DNA of 64,000 nucleotides from Streptomyces sp. NBC_00224 (GCF_041435195.1 NZ_CP108106.1:496001-560000), one strand, 5' to 3'; counted from the stretch's first letter, positions 1 to 9,766 are shown. Translations and numbers: made by a program. Notes: generated from the sequence alone by a model not told the origin.

Positions 1-3000
1 CCACAGGAGACTGTACTTTTCCATGAACTCCGTCGCGGCGTCGTCCGACATAAGGCCCAGGTGGGCCTGCGGGAGCGTGGCCAGGGCCACGTTGCTGATC
101 GTGAACCGCATGATCTCGGAGCCCGGCTTGTTGGCCGCGTAGGCCACGGCCTCGGCCCGGCTCCCCCATGCATAGACGCCGGGGCCGAAGTGTGCCCGGT
201 GCGGCTCGGTCGGGAACGGGTGGCCGCCGGCCCGGAGTCGAGCCGCGTCGGCCTTGTCCTGGACGGTGAAGAACTCGGTCTCGCCGCACACGATGTCCTT
301 CACCGCGTCCTTCGCGCCGCCGCTGCGGGTGAGCCTGGCGACCCCCTTGCCCTTGGGCTTCGGCTTGTCCCGGTCGCAGTCCGGAATCTTCTTCTGCACC
401 CGCTCGACGGCTTCCTCGACCTTCTTGAACCGCTTCTTCGCCGCGGCGATCTTGTCGAGGAACTTGTTGATGCCCCAAATGGCCTTCGTGATCTTCGGGA
501 GCTTGCTGCCGATCTTGAGCAGCTTGCCGGGCCCGATGTTCTGGACGATCGCCCAGAGGCACGTCGGGATGTCGGGGTCGTCGATGCACGCCTTGATGTC
601 CTCCAGGAAGAGCTCGACCAGGAGCTCGGCGCCGTTCTCCATCAAGTAGTCGATGAGGTCCTTGCCCGAGAGGTCCTTGGCCTCCTCGTACTGCTCGCGG
701 GTGAGATTGAGCTCCTTGAGCGCCTGGTCCAGTTCCGAGCCCGACGCGGGCACGTCATGGGCCTCCGAGGCCTTCCGGGCGGCTTCCTCGCGAGCCTTGC
801 GCTCCTGATCGCGCTGGTACTGCTCGGCGTTCTTGGCCGCCTCGTCGGCTTCCTTGGCGTAGGTGTCGGCGTTCTTCGCCGCCGTCTCCGCGGACTTGGC
901 GTGCTCCTCGGCGGAATCGGCCAGCCTGCCCGCGTCGGCGGCGTCCTTCTCCGCCTGCTTGGCCGCGCCCTGGGCGATGGCCGCTTGCTTCTCCGCCGTG
1001 GTGGCGGCGCTGTTGGCGGCGGCGGCCTCGTTCTCCGCCCGGGTGGCGGCGTCGCGGGCGCGCTGGGCCTCCGCCTCGGCAGTGGTGGCAGCGTTACGGG
1101 CCGCGTTCGCGTCCGCGTACGCGTCGTTGGCCGCCTGGCGGGCGTCACGGGCGTCCGTTTGCGCCTGAGCGTCTGCCTCGTTGGCGCGGGCTGCGGCCGC
1201 ACGGGCCTGCGCTGCCTCCTCGGCCGCCTGGGCCGCCGACTTGAGGGCGTCGGCGGAGGAACGGGCCGCGTCCGCAGACGAGCGCGCCGCGTTGGCTGCG
1301 GCCTTGAAGGCCGGTGCCACCTGGGCGTTGGCACGGCTCGCCGCCGCCTCGGCGGCCTCGGCGGCCTTGACCGCCTCGTTCGCCTTGGCCTCGGCCGACT
1401 TGACCTGCTCCGCGCCCATCTCCAAGGCGGCTTTGGCCACCGCTGCGGCGAAGTCCGCGTCGAGGTCCTGGCCGGAGAAGGGAGCCGTCAGCTCGATGGC
1501 CGAGTTCGCCGGATCGGCGATACCCGCGGCCGTCGAACGCGCCGACATCGACGCCTGAACCGCGACCGTGGCCTGGATCTGCGCCATCGCCGCCTCACGG
1601 TTGGCGCCATCCGCCTCGTCCTTCGTACGGTTGGCCGCCTGCAGGGCACCATTCGCCTCGACTGCCGCGAGACCCGCCAGGCGGGCCGCTTCGTGCGCGG
1701 CCATGCCCGCACGGGCTTCCTGAGCCGTCGCCTCGGCAGCCTTGTGGTCGGCCCGCAGGGCGGCGGCGTGCGTGGCCGACGCCTCGTAAGCGGCCTTCGT
1801 CGCGGCCTGATTGGCGGCGGCAGCGGCGGCCTCCGCCTTGTTCGCCGCCTCGTTCGCCCGCGCGGCATGCGCGGACGCCTCGGCGGCCGCGGCCCGCGCA
1901 CGGGCGGCGGCACCGTCAGCCGCGATGGCGGCGGAGCGCGACCGCATGGCCGCACCGCTCGCCTCGTCGGCGGCGGTACGGGCCCGCCCGGCAGCCTGGC
2001 CCGCGGCATTGGCCGCGGACCGCGCCTCGGTCGCGGCGGTCCGTGCGGCCGCGGCGTCCTGCGTGCCCTGGGCCGCGGCGGCGTACGCCTCGGTCGCCCG
2101 GGCCCGGGCCTCCTCGGCCTTGTGCTCGCGCTCGGCGTCGAACGCCTTGTTCCGCGCCTCGCGCGCCTTCTCCTCGTCGCCGCGAGCGGCTTCGTCCGCG
2201 GTGGCGGACTTGCCCTCCTGGACGGCGGCCCGCTCCCGCGCGGCAGCGGCGTCAGCGGCGGCCGCCTGGGCCTCCGCACGCTTGGCGGCGGCCGTACGGG
2301 CCTCGGCCTCGGCCCGCGCCCGCGCCGCGGCGGCGTTGTTCCGCTCGCGTTCCGCCCGCGCACGGGCTTCCGCGGCCAGGGCGCGCTCGTGCTCGGCGAT
2401 CGCCCGCTGCTCCGCGGCGATCTTCGCCTGGCGCTGCGCCTCCGCGCGGGCCTCGCGGGTCTTCCTGGCGTGCTCCCAGGCTTCCTGCTCGGCCTTCTCG
2501 GCGTCGATGCGCGCCTGCCTGCTCTTTACGGCGGCGTCAGCGGCGACCTTCGCCTGACGACCGGCCGCATCGGCCAGCTGCGCCGCGGCCTTCGCGTGCT
2601 CCTCGGCGTTCGCACGCCACTGCTTGGCCTGCTCCTCGTGCAACTCCGCCTGGTTCTTGGCCCCGAGACCTGCCGCGTCGGCAGCCGTCGCGTCCACCGC
2701 GTGCTGCGCGGTCTGCGTGGCCTTGACCGCGGCAGCCGCCGCCGACGCGATGCCCTCGGCGACCTCCGCCCACTGCACGCCGCGCGTCAGACCGGTGTCC
2801 ACCAGGACATCGGCCTGCGTCTTCGCGCGGCCCGCGGCGACCTGGGCCTGCTTGGCCGCCTCGTCCGCGTTCTTGACCTGCCGGGCGATCTCGGCCTTGA
2901 CCGGACCGTAGTCCGACGACCGCTTGCCGGCCCGGTCGGCAGCCAGCATCCGGTCGGCCTGACGTGCCTGTGCGGCCGCCGAACTCATGGCGTTCGAGGC

Positions 3001-3876
3001 GTTCTTGAGGGCCTTCACCGCATCGCCGTGGGCGGCGATCAGCTTCGTACGGGCCTCTGCGGCGCGCGCGGTGTTCTCCGCCAGCTTCCGCAGCTTCTCG
3101 GCGGCCTCCTGGGCCTCCTTCTGGGCCTTCTCCTCGGCGGCCCGCCGGTCGGCGTCCTTCTGCGCGGCGACCTGGTAGCCCTTCTCCAGGAACTCCGCGA
3201 TCACCTTGTCGTCGTTGGAGGCGAGTGCCGCCAGAGCGGCCTTCTTGACCTCCGGACCGCCGGACGCCACCAGCATCTCGACCCGCTTGCGGTTCTCTTC
3301 CGCGCGCTTCTTGTCGTTCTGCCCGGTCTGCTTGTCCCGCTGCCGCGCGATCTCCGCGCCGAAGGCGATGAAGTCGGCCCGGTCCTGCCGCGATCCCTTC
3401 AGAACACGGTCGATCTCCTGCTCCAAGAAGGAGCCGCCCGTGCCGCGCATCGCCTCGATCGTCCGACGGTTGTCGGCGTCCGCGGCGTCCTTCTTCTCCT
3501 TGGCGCGTTGACGGGCCTCGGACTCGCCGTGCTCCAGGAATTCCCGGATCGCATGCGGGTCGGTGCTCTCCAGAGCTTTCTTCGCGGCCTCCTTGACCTC
3601 CTCTTCCTCATCGAACTGCGCATAGATTTCGACCAGTTCACGATCACGGTCGTCACTCGCCTGCTCGGCCGCGGTCCTGGCGGGAGCGGCCGGCACGCTT
3701 GCCGTGCGCTGGGCCAGGGCCGACAGCGGCCGCGTCGCGGGCTGGTCGGTGGCGGCGATGGCCTGCTGCACCGTGCCGCCCAGCAGCGCCACGACGACCG
3801 CCGTGGTCACGGCCCTCCTCGCCACCGCGCCCGCGGCACCGCGTCTTCTTCCGGCCCACGGCCGTAATCTACCCAT
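1..3876 (-). CDS. Giant secreted ALF-repeat / Ala-rich coiled-coil protein with toxin-like tip (3' end off window)
   Basis: At least 1,292 residues; the stop lies beyond the left edge. ATG at 3876 follows AGGAGGA with a 9-nt spacer; an in-frame GTG at 3879 is the alternative. Residues ~12-42 are an Arg-rich then hydrophobic export signal (VTTAVVVALLGG). Three ALF repeats follow at ~92-128, ~149-180 and ~208-240 (the last contains AALAALASNDDKVIAEFL). Residues ~245-1090 are an almost pure Ala/Glu/Lys/Arg coiled coil. After a globular linker, the last ~90 residues include AHFGPGVYAWGSRAEA, which resembles ADP-ribosyltransferase-fold tips of polymorphic toxins; that reading is inference. ALF repeats are known in actinobacterial secreted proteins but have no agreed function. 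It is the distal gene of the cluster, separated from gene 4010-5107 by a terminator-like hairpin, so it may have its own promoter. Confidence 0.85.
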   Translation of the reverse strand, partial: MGRLRPWAGRRRGAAGAVARRAVTTAVVVALLGGTVQQAIAATDQPATRPLSALAQRTASVPAAPARTAAEQASDDRDRELVEIYAQFDEEEEVKEAAKKALESTDPHAIREFLEHGESEARQRAKEKKDAADADNRRTIEAMRGTGGSFLEQEIDRVLKGSRQDRADFIAFGAEIARQRDKQTGQNDKKRAEENRKRVEMLVASGGPEVKKAALAALASNDDKVIAEFLEKGYQVAAQKDADRRAAEEKAQKEAQEAAEKLRKLAENTARAAEARTKLIAAHGDAVKALKNASNAMSSAAAQARQADRMLAADRAGKRSSDYGPVKAEIARQVKNADEAAKQAQVAAGRAKTQADVLVDTGLTRGVQWAEVAEGIASAAAAAVKATQTAQHAVDATAADAAGLGAKNQAELHEEQAKQWRANAEEHAKAAAQLADAAGRQAKVAADAAVKSRQARIDAEKAEQEAWEHARKTREARAEAQRQAKIAAEQRAIAEHERALAAEARARAERERNNAAAARARAEAEARTAAAKRAEAQAAAADAAAARERAAVQEGKSATADEAARGDEEKAREARNKAFDAEREHKAEEARARATEAYAAAAQGTQDAAAARTAATEARSAANAAGQAAGRARTAADEASGAAMRSRSAAIAADGAAARARAAAAEASAHAARANEAANKAEAAAAAANQAATKAAYEASATHAAALRADHKAAEATAQEARAGMAAHEAARLAGLAAVEANGALQAANRTKDEADGANREAAMAQIQATVAVQASMSARSTAAGIADPANSAIELTAPFSGQDLDADFAAAVAKAALEMGAEQVKSAEAKANEAVKAAEAAEAAASRANAQVAPAFKAAANAARSSADAARSSADALKSAAQAAEEAAQARAAAARANEADAQAQTDARDARQAANDAYADANAARNAATTAEAEAQRARDAATRAENEAAAANSAATTAEKQAAIAQGAAKQAEKDAADAGRLADSAEEHAKSAETAAKNADTYAKEADEAAKNAEQYQRDQERKAREEAARKASEAHDVPASGSELDQALKELNLTREQYEEAKDLSGKDLIDYLMENGAELLVELFLEDIKACIDDPDIPTCLWAIVQNIGPGKLLKIGSKLPKITKAIWGINKFLDKIAAAKKRFKKVEEAVERVQKKIPDCDRDKPKPKGKGVARLTRSGGAKDAVKDIVCGETEFFTVQDKADAARLRAGGHPFPTEPHRAHFGPGVYAWGSRAEAVAYAANKPGSEIMRFTISNVALATLPQAHLGLMSDDAATEFMEKYSLLW

Positions 3877-3898
3877 CACGGAAAATCCTCCTGAAAAA

Positions 3899-3937
3899 GG
3901 GAAAAAGAAGCCCCTGCCCGCACACACGGGCAGGGGC
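3899..3937 (-). terminator. Intrinsic terminator between the ALF genes
   Basis: Perfect 11-bp inverted repeat GCCCCTGCCCG / CGGGCAGGGGC (3910-3920 and 3927-3937) with a 6-nt loop. On the minus strand it is followed at once by TTCTTTTT, a classic U-tract. It lies after the stop of gene 4010-5107 and before the start of the giant gene at 3876, so it should end most transcripts of the upstream cluster. Confidence 0.75.
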
Positions 3938-4009
3938 ATGGGGAACGAGAGAAACCGCAGGCTCCATCACGGGGCCCGGGCGACGGGACACACCGCCGAC
4001 CGCGCCTCG

Positions 4010-5107
4010 TCAGCCCTTGACGCGGCTCTCGCCGTCCTGGGCTCGGTCGTACATGTCCTTCCAGAACGCCGCCGTACCGGCCGCGTCCGCCTGTTCCCTC
4101 GCCCAGGAATCCTGGTTGGCCTCGGCCGGCTCAGCGATGTGCTTCCAGAGGCTGTCGGCACTCTCCCCCGCCACCCTGGCGATGTTCCGCCAGCTCTCGG
4201 CCTGCGCCCGTGCCTCCTCCTGCTCGGCCAGCCACCTCTGACGAGCCGTATCGGAGTGGTCGGCCACCGCCTTCCACGCCGCCTCCGCCTCGACCCGCGC
4301 CCGCGCGGCGTCGGCCGCATCCTTCAACGCGGCCTCGGCAGCCACGGCCTTCTCCACCAACCGGGACAAGGTGTAGTGCCGTGCGGTCTCAGCCTCCGCG
4401 CCCCGCAGCCGGTAACCCTCCAGATCCAGGGTCGCGCCCGACGCCCAGCCGTACCCGAAGAACTCCGTGACGTCCGCATCGGTCGCCGACGGCCGCAACG
4501 CCCATTGCGCCGCGACCCGTACGTTCTCCCCCGGGTCCCGCTCGGCGACATCCCGTACGAACTCCCGGTCCTTCGCCACGACTTCCCGCCGGTGCTGGGC
4601 ATCTGCCTCCCGCACCGCCCGGTCGCGCTTCTGGGCCTCGGCATAACCGGACTTGACGAAGGCCGCCCGGTCCGCGTCCGATCCCTTGACGGCGCGTTCC
4701 GCGGCCGCGTGCACTTCCGGGGCGAAGGTCGCGGTGTGGGTCCGTGCCACCCGCTCGCAGAACGCGCGGTTACGGCTCCGGGTCTCCTTCATCCGCTGCA
4801 TGGCCAGCTCGAACCCACCTCCCGGCGCCAGCCACTCCGTGATCGCCTCGTCGCCGCGCGAGCTGCGCAGCGCGAGCCAGGCCGACACACGGATCTCGGA
4901 CGGCAGATTCGACATCGCCATCTTCAGAACTCGGTCCCGGGCCGCCTGGGCCGCCGCGGACCTGACCGGCGAGGGCTGGTCGGCCGCCCCGTCGTCCGCG
5001 GCGGTGACTACGGCCCGGGCCGACGCGGTCCCGGCGACCACTCCCCCGCCCGCCAGCAATCCGGCCGTCAGCACGGGCACGAGCCACCGATGTGCACGGC
5101 CGGTCAC
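4010..5107 (-). CDS. Secreted ALF-like repeat protein
   Basis: 365 residues. The GTG at 5107 was chosen because it overlaps the TGA of the upstream lectin gene (GTGA, 4-nt overlap), which implies translational coupling, and because it begins just before a signal peptide (hydrophobic LVPVLTAGLLAGGG, residues ~9-24). Residues ~50-260 hold several degenerate ALF-type repeats, for example AAERAVKGSDADRAAFVKSG and a copy with RVAAQWALRPSATDADV. Residues ~270-365 are Ala/Glu/Trp-rich helices, probably coiled coil. No enzyme motif was seen. The coupling to a lectin gene suggests that the two products act together outside the cell, which is inference. Confidence 0.8.
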   Translation of the reverse strand: MTGRAHRWLVPVLTAGLLAGGGVVAGTASARAVVTAADDGAADQPSPVRSAAAQAARDRVLKMAMSNLPSEIRVSAWLALRSSRGDEAITEWLAPGGGFELAMQRMKETRSRNRAFCERVARTHTATFAPEVHAAAERAVKGSDADRAAFVKSGYAEAQKRDRAVREADAQHRREVVAKDREFVRDVAERDPGENVRVAAQWALRPSATDADVTEFFGYGWASGATLDLEGYRLRGAEAETARHYTLSRLVEKAVAAEAALKDAADAARARVEAEAAWKAVADHSDTARQRWLAEQEEARAQAESWRNIARVAGESADSLWKHIAEPAEANQDSWAREQADAAGTAAFWKDMYDRAQDGESRVKG

Positions 5108-5661
5108 TTGACCACCTTGATCTGCCAGAGCTGGGCATCGCTCTGGTTGCAGGACCACGACTGCGCGCCCACGCCGTTCGTCCGCACACCGTTCTGGAAG
5201 CCACCGTTGTTGATGTCCAGGCAGCGCTCGGTCGTGTGGGTGACCCGAAACTCGTAGCTCCTGTTGGTGTAGTCGACCACGGCGGCCTGCCAGCGCATCT
5301 GCTTGCCCCCACTGCACTCCCACACCTGCACAGCGGCTCCCACCTGCGTACCGCTGTTCTCGACTTCGAGACACTTGCCGCTGCGCACCGACCGGAGTTC
5401 GAAGGAGGAGTTGTCCACGGGGACCATGCGCCACTTCTGGGTGTCGGACCCGTCGCAGGCCCACTGGATGGCCTTCGCACCGTTGTCAGCGACACCCGAG
5501 ATGTCCAGACACATGTCGCTGCCCACCAGCTGGAGGTTGACGATCGTGTCAGCGGACGCGGGCGCGCCGGTGCTCGCCGACGCGTGTGCGGTGGTCGCGC
5601 CGGCGGCCACCGCGGCGACACCGGCACAGACGGCCAGCGCGCAACGGAGAAGTTTTTCCAT
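5104..5661 (-). CDS. Secreted ricin-type (beta-trefoil) lectin
   Basis: 185 residues. The ATG at 5661 precedes a standard signal peptide (LLRCALAVCAGVAAVAAG, cut near AHA-SAS). The mature part is one RICIN beta-trefoil with three QxW-type repeats (SDTQKW, KQMRW and DAQLW) and paired Cys residues (CLDISG, CLEVEN, CLDINN). The family binds carbohydrate, usually as an accessory domain of glycosidases. Here the lectin stands alone and is translationally coupled to the ALF-like gene downstream. An in-frame upstream start at 5727 is possible but would put extra residues before the signal peptide. Confidence 0.85.
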   Translation of the reverse strand: MEKLLRCALAVCAGVAAVAAGATTAHASASTGAPASADTIVNLQLVGSDMCLDISGVADNGAKAIQWACDGSDTQKWRMVPVDNSSFELRSVRSGKCLEVENSGTQVGAAVQVWECSGGKQMRWQAAVVDYTNRSYEFRVTHTTERCLDINNGGFQNGVRTNGVGAQSWSCNQSDAQLWQIKVVK

Positions 5662-5692
5662 CGTGATTTCCGTTTCTTCTCGGCGGTGGGCG

Positions 5693-6238
5693 TCAGGCCG
5701 GCAGGAAGCGCCAGCGGGCGAGGTCATGGCCGCACTCCCAGGTCATCGCGCGCGTGCCGTCCTCCTCGGGCTTCCAGAAGTCGATGTTCAGGCAGCGGTC
5801 GGGAGCCGACATGGGTCTCAGCTCGTACAGGTCCTTGGCGACCTCGACCAGCATCAGCCGCCAGCGCTGGCTGGAATCGTCGAAGCACCATTGCTGCCCG
5901 ACCTCGATGTCGGAGCTGGCCAGGCACCGGCCACTGTGCTTGGCCCGCAGCTCGAAGGTGCCCGACCCGGCGGGCTTCAGACTGAAGAGCTGGTGGTCCG
6001 CACTGGCGTCGCAGGTGGACTGCACCGCGTAGGCACCATTGCGGATGGCGCCGTCCTGGATGGTGAGGCACTTGCCGCTGTGTTCGACCTGGAGCCGTAC
6101 GTATGACGACGCGCCGGCCGAGGCGCGGGACGTGGACGGGTCCGCCTGGGCGGTGGTGACGCTGCCGACCAGGGCGGCGACGCTGGCGCCGACGGCCAGC
6201 GCGGCTCTGACGGTCCGGGACATGTCGAGTCCGTTCAT
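5693..6238 (-). CDS. Secreted ricin-type (beta-trefoil) lectin, second copy
   Basis: 181 residues from the ATG at 6238; a second ATG at 6223 is equally plausible because neither has a strong ribosome site. A signal peptide (AALAVGASVAALVGS) precedes one RICIN domain with three repeats ending in DHQLF, SQRWRL and LARWRF. Conserved CLTIQD, CLASSD and CLNIDF blocks match the sibling lectin, from which it lies 31 nt away; it is a diverged paralogue rather than a recent duplicate. Probable role: binding of polysaccharide or cell-surface glycan. It sits third-last in the same minus-strand run of secreted genes. Confidence 0.82.
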   Translation of the reverse strand: MNGLDMSRTVRAALAVGASVAALVGSVTTAQADPSTSRASAGASSYVRLQVEHSGKCLTIQDGAIRNGAYAVQSTCDASADHQLFSLKPAGSGTFELRAKHSGRCLASSDIEVGQQWCFDDSSQRWRLMLVEVAKDLYELRPMSAPDRCLNIDFWKPEEDGTRAMTWECGHDLARWRFLPA

Positions 6239-6275
6239 CTCTGTGGAGGGTTCGGGGGCAAGAGGAAGGAAGCGG

Positions 6276-7841
6276 TCAGTCCGCGTACGGAGGGATGACC
6301 ATCCAGGTGGAGTCCCGGTCGAAGTCCGTGCCGTACTGGGTGATCGCGTAGAGCCGCCCCTGGAAGTTCCGCAGCCACACACCCGGCTTGCTCGCGAGCT
6401 CGAAGGACTTCCCGTACCCGTTGAAGCCCTTGCGGGGACACCAGGAGGCGTCCGCCCGGAACTCCGCACTGCCGTCGTCCCCGGCGACCAGCACGTTCTC
6501 GCCGATGTGCTCGTTCCTCAGGTAGTAGCCGGGCTTGCTCACCGACTCGAAGGAGAAGCAGCCCGGGTTGCTGGCCAGCGCGGGCACGATGACCCAGCTG
6601 GCGTCCTCGCGGTCGGCCTGCTTGAACCCGTAGCTCATCGGGGCGATGAACGCCCCGTCGCCGTCGGCGGCGTTCCTGCGGATGTACCAGCCCACGTCGG
6701 TAACGTAGGACGACATGAAGGACTGCCGTCGCGCCCGGTGCTGGTTCTCGTCCTTGAGGAACGCGGTGACGTCCTCGTCCGTCCCGGCCAGCGCCTTCTT
6801 CGCCGCGGCCACCAGGTTGGGGTTCACACCGCCGTTCTCCGCCGCGGCCTGGATGCGCCGGGCGAGCTGACGGTTCTCCTCGGCAATCTTCTTGCGGCGG
6901 TTCTCGTCGTCACGCTTGTACGCCTCGTCGGCCCCGGTGTCGATGTACTTCTTCCACGCGGCCGGGTCGGAGCTGAGCAGCGCCTTCTGGGCGGCCGCGA
7001 GGAGTTCGGTGCCCTTGACGTCGGCCGGGGCCGCACGCAGCAGTTCGCGGATGAAGTTGTCGTCGGCAAGGCCGAGCATGGCCTCGGTCGGCGTCACGCG
7101 GAAGAGCGCCGCCACGTTCTTGCGGGCGGCCAGCTGCCGCTTGCGCTCGGCTTCCTGGCGATTCCTCTCCTCGATCTCCTTGAGCTCGTTCTCGACGTCG
7201 CGCTTGTGGGCCTCGCGGGCACCGTTCACGATGAACTCGTGCCAGGCGGGCGCGTCACCGGCCAGCGCGCGGGCACCCGCCGACCGCACCTCCGGCCCGG
7301 AGGCCGGGTGCCTCACGATGGCGCGGACGAAGTTGTCATCGCTGAGCTCCAGCAGCTCCGGGCTGCTCGGGATGCCAACCGCCAGCAGGGCCTGGGACTT
7401 GGCGAGCCTGGCCGCACGGTCGGCCTCCGCCTTGTCCCGCTCGCGCTTCTGGTCGATCTTGCGCGCCTCACCGATGCCCGTCGTGATGAACCGCACGTGG
7501 TCCTCGGGCTTGGAGCTGAGCATCGCCTCCTCCGCGGCGGTACGCACCGTCGCCATGCGGTCGCCCCCGTCCCTGGCCTTCTGCCACAGCACGTGGATGA
7601 AGTCGTAGTCGTTGAGCAGGAGCACCTCCGACGGCGGATCGAAGTCGACCTTGGACGCCGCCTCGATACGCTGCTCGGCAGTCGTGCCCACCGCACCGGC
7701 CTGGGCGCTCGCCTTCGCGGGCTGCTCGGCGGCGGCGGCCGGTACGACGGCTCCGGTCACGGCGGCCAGCGCGGTGGTGGCCACGATGCCGCGAGTGACG
7801 ATCTTCCGCACACGCGCGGAGGTGATGTGGCTGTTGTGCAT
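6276..7841 (-). CDS. Secreted ALF-repeat protein with C-terminal AbfB carbohydrate-binding domain
   Basis: 521 residues. Signal peptide at residues 1-38 (IVATTALAAVTGAVVPAAAA). Four or more ALF repeats follow, near 100-131, 185-215, 270-300 and 330-360, with typical text such as ARALAGDAPAWHEFI and KALAGTDEDVTAFL. The C-terminal ~145 residues match the AbfB family (alpha-L-arabinofuranosidase B carbohydrate-binding beta-trefoil): GYYLRNEHIGENVLVAGDD, ASWCPRKGF and VWLRNFQGRLYA. No catalytic glycosidase domain is present, so the protein is probably a displayed binding module. It is the first gene of the five-gene secreted cluster, 37 nt before the second lectin. The preceding ~490 bases have no confident gene and should carry the promoter. 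Confidence 0.87.
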   Translation of the reverse strand: MHNSHITSARVRKIVTRGIVATTALAAVTGAVVPAAAAEQPAKASAQAGAVGTTAEQRIEAASKVDFDPPSEVLLLNDYDFIHVLWQKARDGGDRMATVRTAAEEAMLSSKPEDHVRFITTGIGEARKIDQKRERDKAEADRAARLAKSQALLAVGIPSSPELLELSDDNFVRAIVRHPASGPEVRSAGARALAGDAPAWHEFIVNGAREAHKRDVENELKEIEERNRQEAERKRQLAARKNVAALFRVTPTEAMLGLADDNFIRELLRAAPADVKGTELLAAAQKALLSSDPAAWKKYIDTGADEAYKRDDENRRKKIAEENRQLARRIQAAAENGGVNPNLVAAAKKALAGTDEDVTAFLKDENQHRARRQSFMSSYVTDVGWYIRRNAADGDGAFIAPMSYGFKQADREDASWVIVPALASNPGCFSFESVSKPGYYLRNEHIGENVLVAGDDGSAEFRADASWCPRKGFNGYGKSFELASKPGVWLRNFQGRLYAITQYGTDFDRDSTWMVIPPYAD

Positions 7842-9766
7842 GCTGTGTCAGTAACCCCTCTGGTACCCAATGCTGGGTGACCCGATATATGGAGAGCGGT
7901 CATGGCGAAGTAGGCGCTTCACCGGTGCCTCACCGAGCGGAATTCGTAGTTCTCGAACGCGCGGTGAAATCAGCCCTCGCGACCAGGACACGTGAACTGA
8001 TGCCAGGAAGGCCTGCCGGACCGCTGAGCGATGTTTCTCGCCAACGAGAGAGCGTTTCAGCGCCTCACGGGGTATCGAGTACTGCAGCCCGGACGTCGCG
8101 TGGGCCGCTACTGACGGCGCTCGTGTTCCGGGCCGACAGTCCAGGACTCTGCCTGGTGAGCATGGCGTGAGTGCGATCGATGCTGGCAGACAGCCGATTC
8201 CGAATGCCTTCGGCCACGGCACTGACCTGCGGGAAACCCGAGTCCGGCTGCAGTACCCGTGCGGCAGCAGCAGCCACCGCACGCATGGACTCCCGGTCCA
8301 CGGTCATCCCCCATACCCCCGTCAACGAACTTCAGGACGGGCGCACACGGCATGAAGGGGCACAAACGCCCTGCTCACCCCGTACCCCCGTCGACTGGAT
8401 GAACCAGTCACCATGACCGTATCCGCCATATGTCGAATAATGATCTTCTTTTGGCCAGTGGAATCCCCCATTCCAAATAGAACATGACGGCAGCTCGACC
8501 AAGCGGCAGGGCAGACAATCAAAGTCCCATGAGCAGCAAATGCAAGAGTCAAGTGAAGGAAACGTAAAGTGAGTTGAGTAACGGGAACGCTCGCGGTGCG
8601 GAACCACGCGCCACTCATCACCCAGCCCCGCCCAGCCTCAACAGAGACGTAGACAGCCAAGGCTGTCACTCCAGAGTGATGACTCATCTACGGAACGAAT
8701 CCACTCGCTTGGCTGGATCGGCCCAGCAATCGCCAGCAGGGGAACGCCCTTCCCTCGCTCGGCCGGCTGCGCATCGGCACCTGCGCCTCTTCACGCCGTC
8801 CCGCGGTGCGCCCCGCCGGGTGCCGGGCCCCGCCCGTGGCGCTTCGCGTGCGGGCGTCGAGGCCGATCGCAGACTGTCCGGAGACGCGGACCGCACCGTC
8901 CCAAGGGCACTTCCCGTGAACGAGGTAGAACGCCGCCCAACTCCCGTCGGCCTGCCTGTACCAGCACGGCGGCACGGGACCCCCTACTGGGATTGGGACC
9001 AGCATTCGCTGCGGCTCTCGCTGACCGCGGCCGAGCTCGATGTGCCGTGCACGGTCCACCCCCTCGGATCATGGGCGTGCGGCACGCTCGGGCTCGGGGA
9101 GGAGGTCCTGATGATGGACCCCAACCCGCTCCCCGTATCCTCGACGGCACTTGGTCTCCGTACGAGCTGGTGCCGCTGCCCTGCCGAACCATGGCAGTTG
9201 GACGTCCCGTTTCCACAGCGGGCTGACCCGACGGTGGCGCTGGGCGCATGGCACGGCACCTGTCGGACCACCCGCGCGGGGTGACGCCGGGACATGACTC
9301 GGACGGAATGCCGGGCTGCGAGCGTAAAGGCGGGCCCCTTCGCTCGTACGGCGGCGTCGGCACACCTCACGCGGCCGACGATTCGCCCCCGCGAGAGACC
9401 GAGGGCTACTTCCACACGGCCCCGTACCTGTCGCAGCCACCGGAAGACACCGCGGCATTCCCGTTCACCACACTGACACAGGCTCCCACCCAAGCCCCTT
9501 GCCCGACGAAGCGCTGAGCACCGCAGGCGGCCCCGGTTCTGATTCGCAGTCACACCGCGGCGGGGCGCCTGCGCAGCCCCAGACCTGCGCGCCTCTGGCA
9601 GCGCACGCAGGTGCCAGAACACCGAGCGAACCTGTGAAGGGGGGCGAGGAGCTGGCTGACCACGCCCCGGGTACAGCGCCGCTCGCCCCCCACTTCCCCT
9701 CGTGGAAACGCGTCAACGTGGGTCATGCCGCTCGGAGCGCGCATCTAGACCTTCGCAGAGGTGCCT
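7842..9766. other. Gene-poor stretch upstream of the secreted cluster
   Basis: About 1.9 kb without a convincing gene on either strand; the open frames have no start with ribosome site and no recognisable domain. The part from ~8400 to ~8580 is clearly less GC-rich than its surroundings and may hold promoters for the minus-strand cluster. A possible family remnant at 8065-8307 is listed separately. Confidence 0.5.
8065..8307 (-). pseudogene. Possible N-terminal remnant of a DUF6415-like protein
   Basis: A frame starting MTVDRESMRAVAAAAARV and continuing through an amphipathic helix (QVSAVAEGIRNRLSASIDRT) resembles the first helices of DUF6415-type Streptomyces proteins. The rest of the family is absent; the frame stops after about 80 residues. 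Function of the family is unknown. This is a weak resemblance from memory and could be chance. Confidence 0.25.

Noticed and set aside
61..3867. 1,268-codon open frame on the plus strand
   Set aside because: It is the mirror of the Ala/Arg-rich ALF giant on the minus strand; its protein is Leu/Gly/Arg low-complexity with no domain, start or ribosome site.
8574..9284. 236-codon plus-strand frame in the gene-poor stretch
   Set aside because: No ribosome site, Arg/Pro-rich text, no recognised domain, and rival frames of equal length on the other strand.
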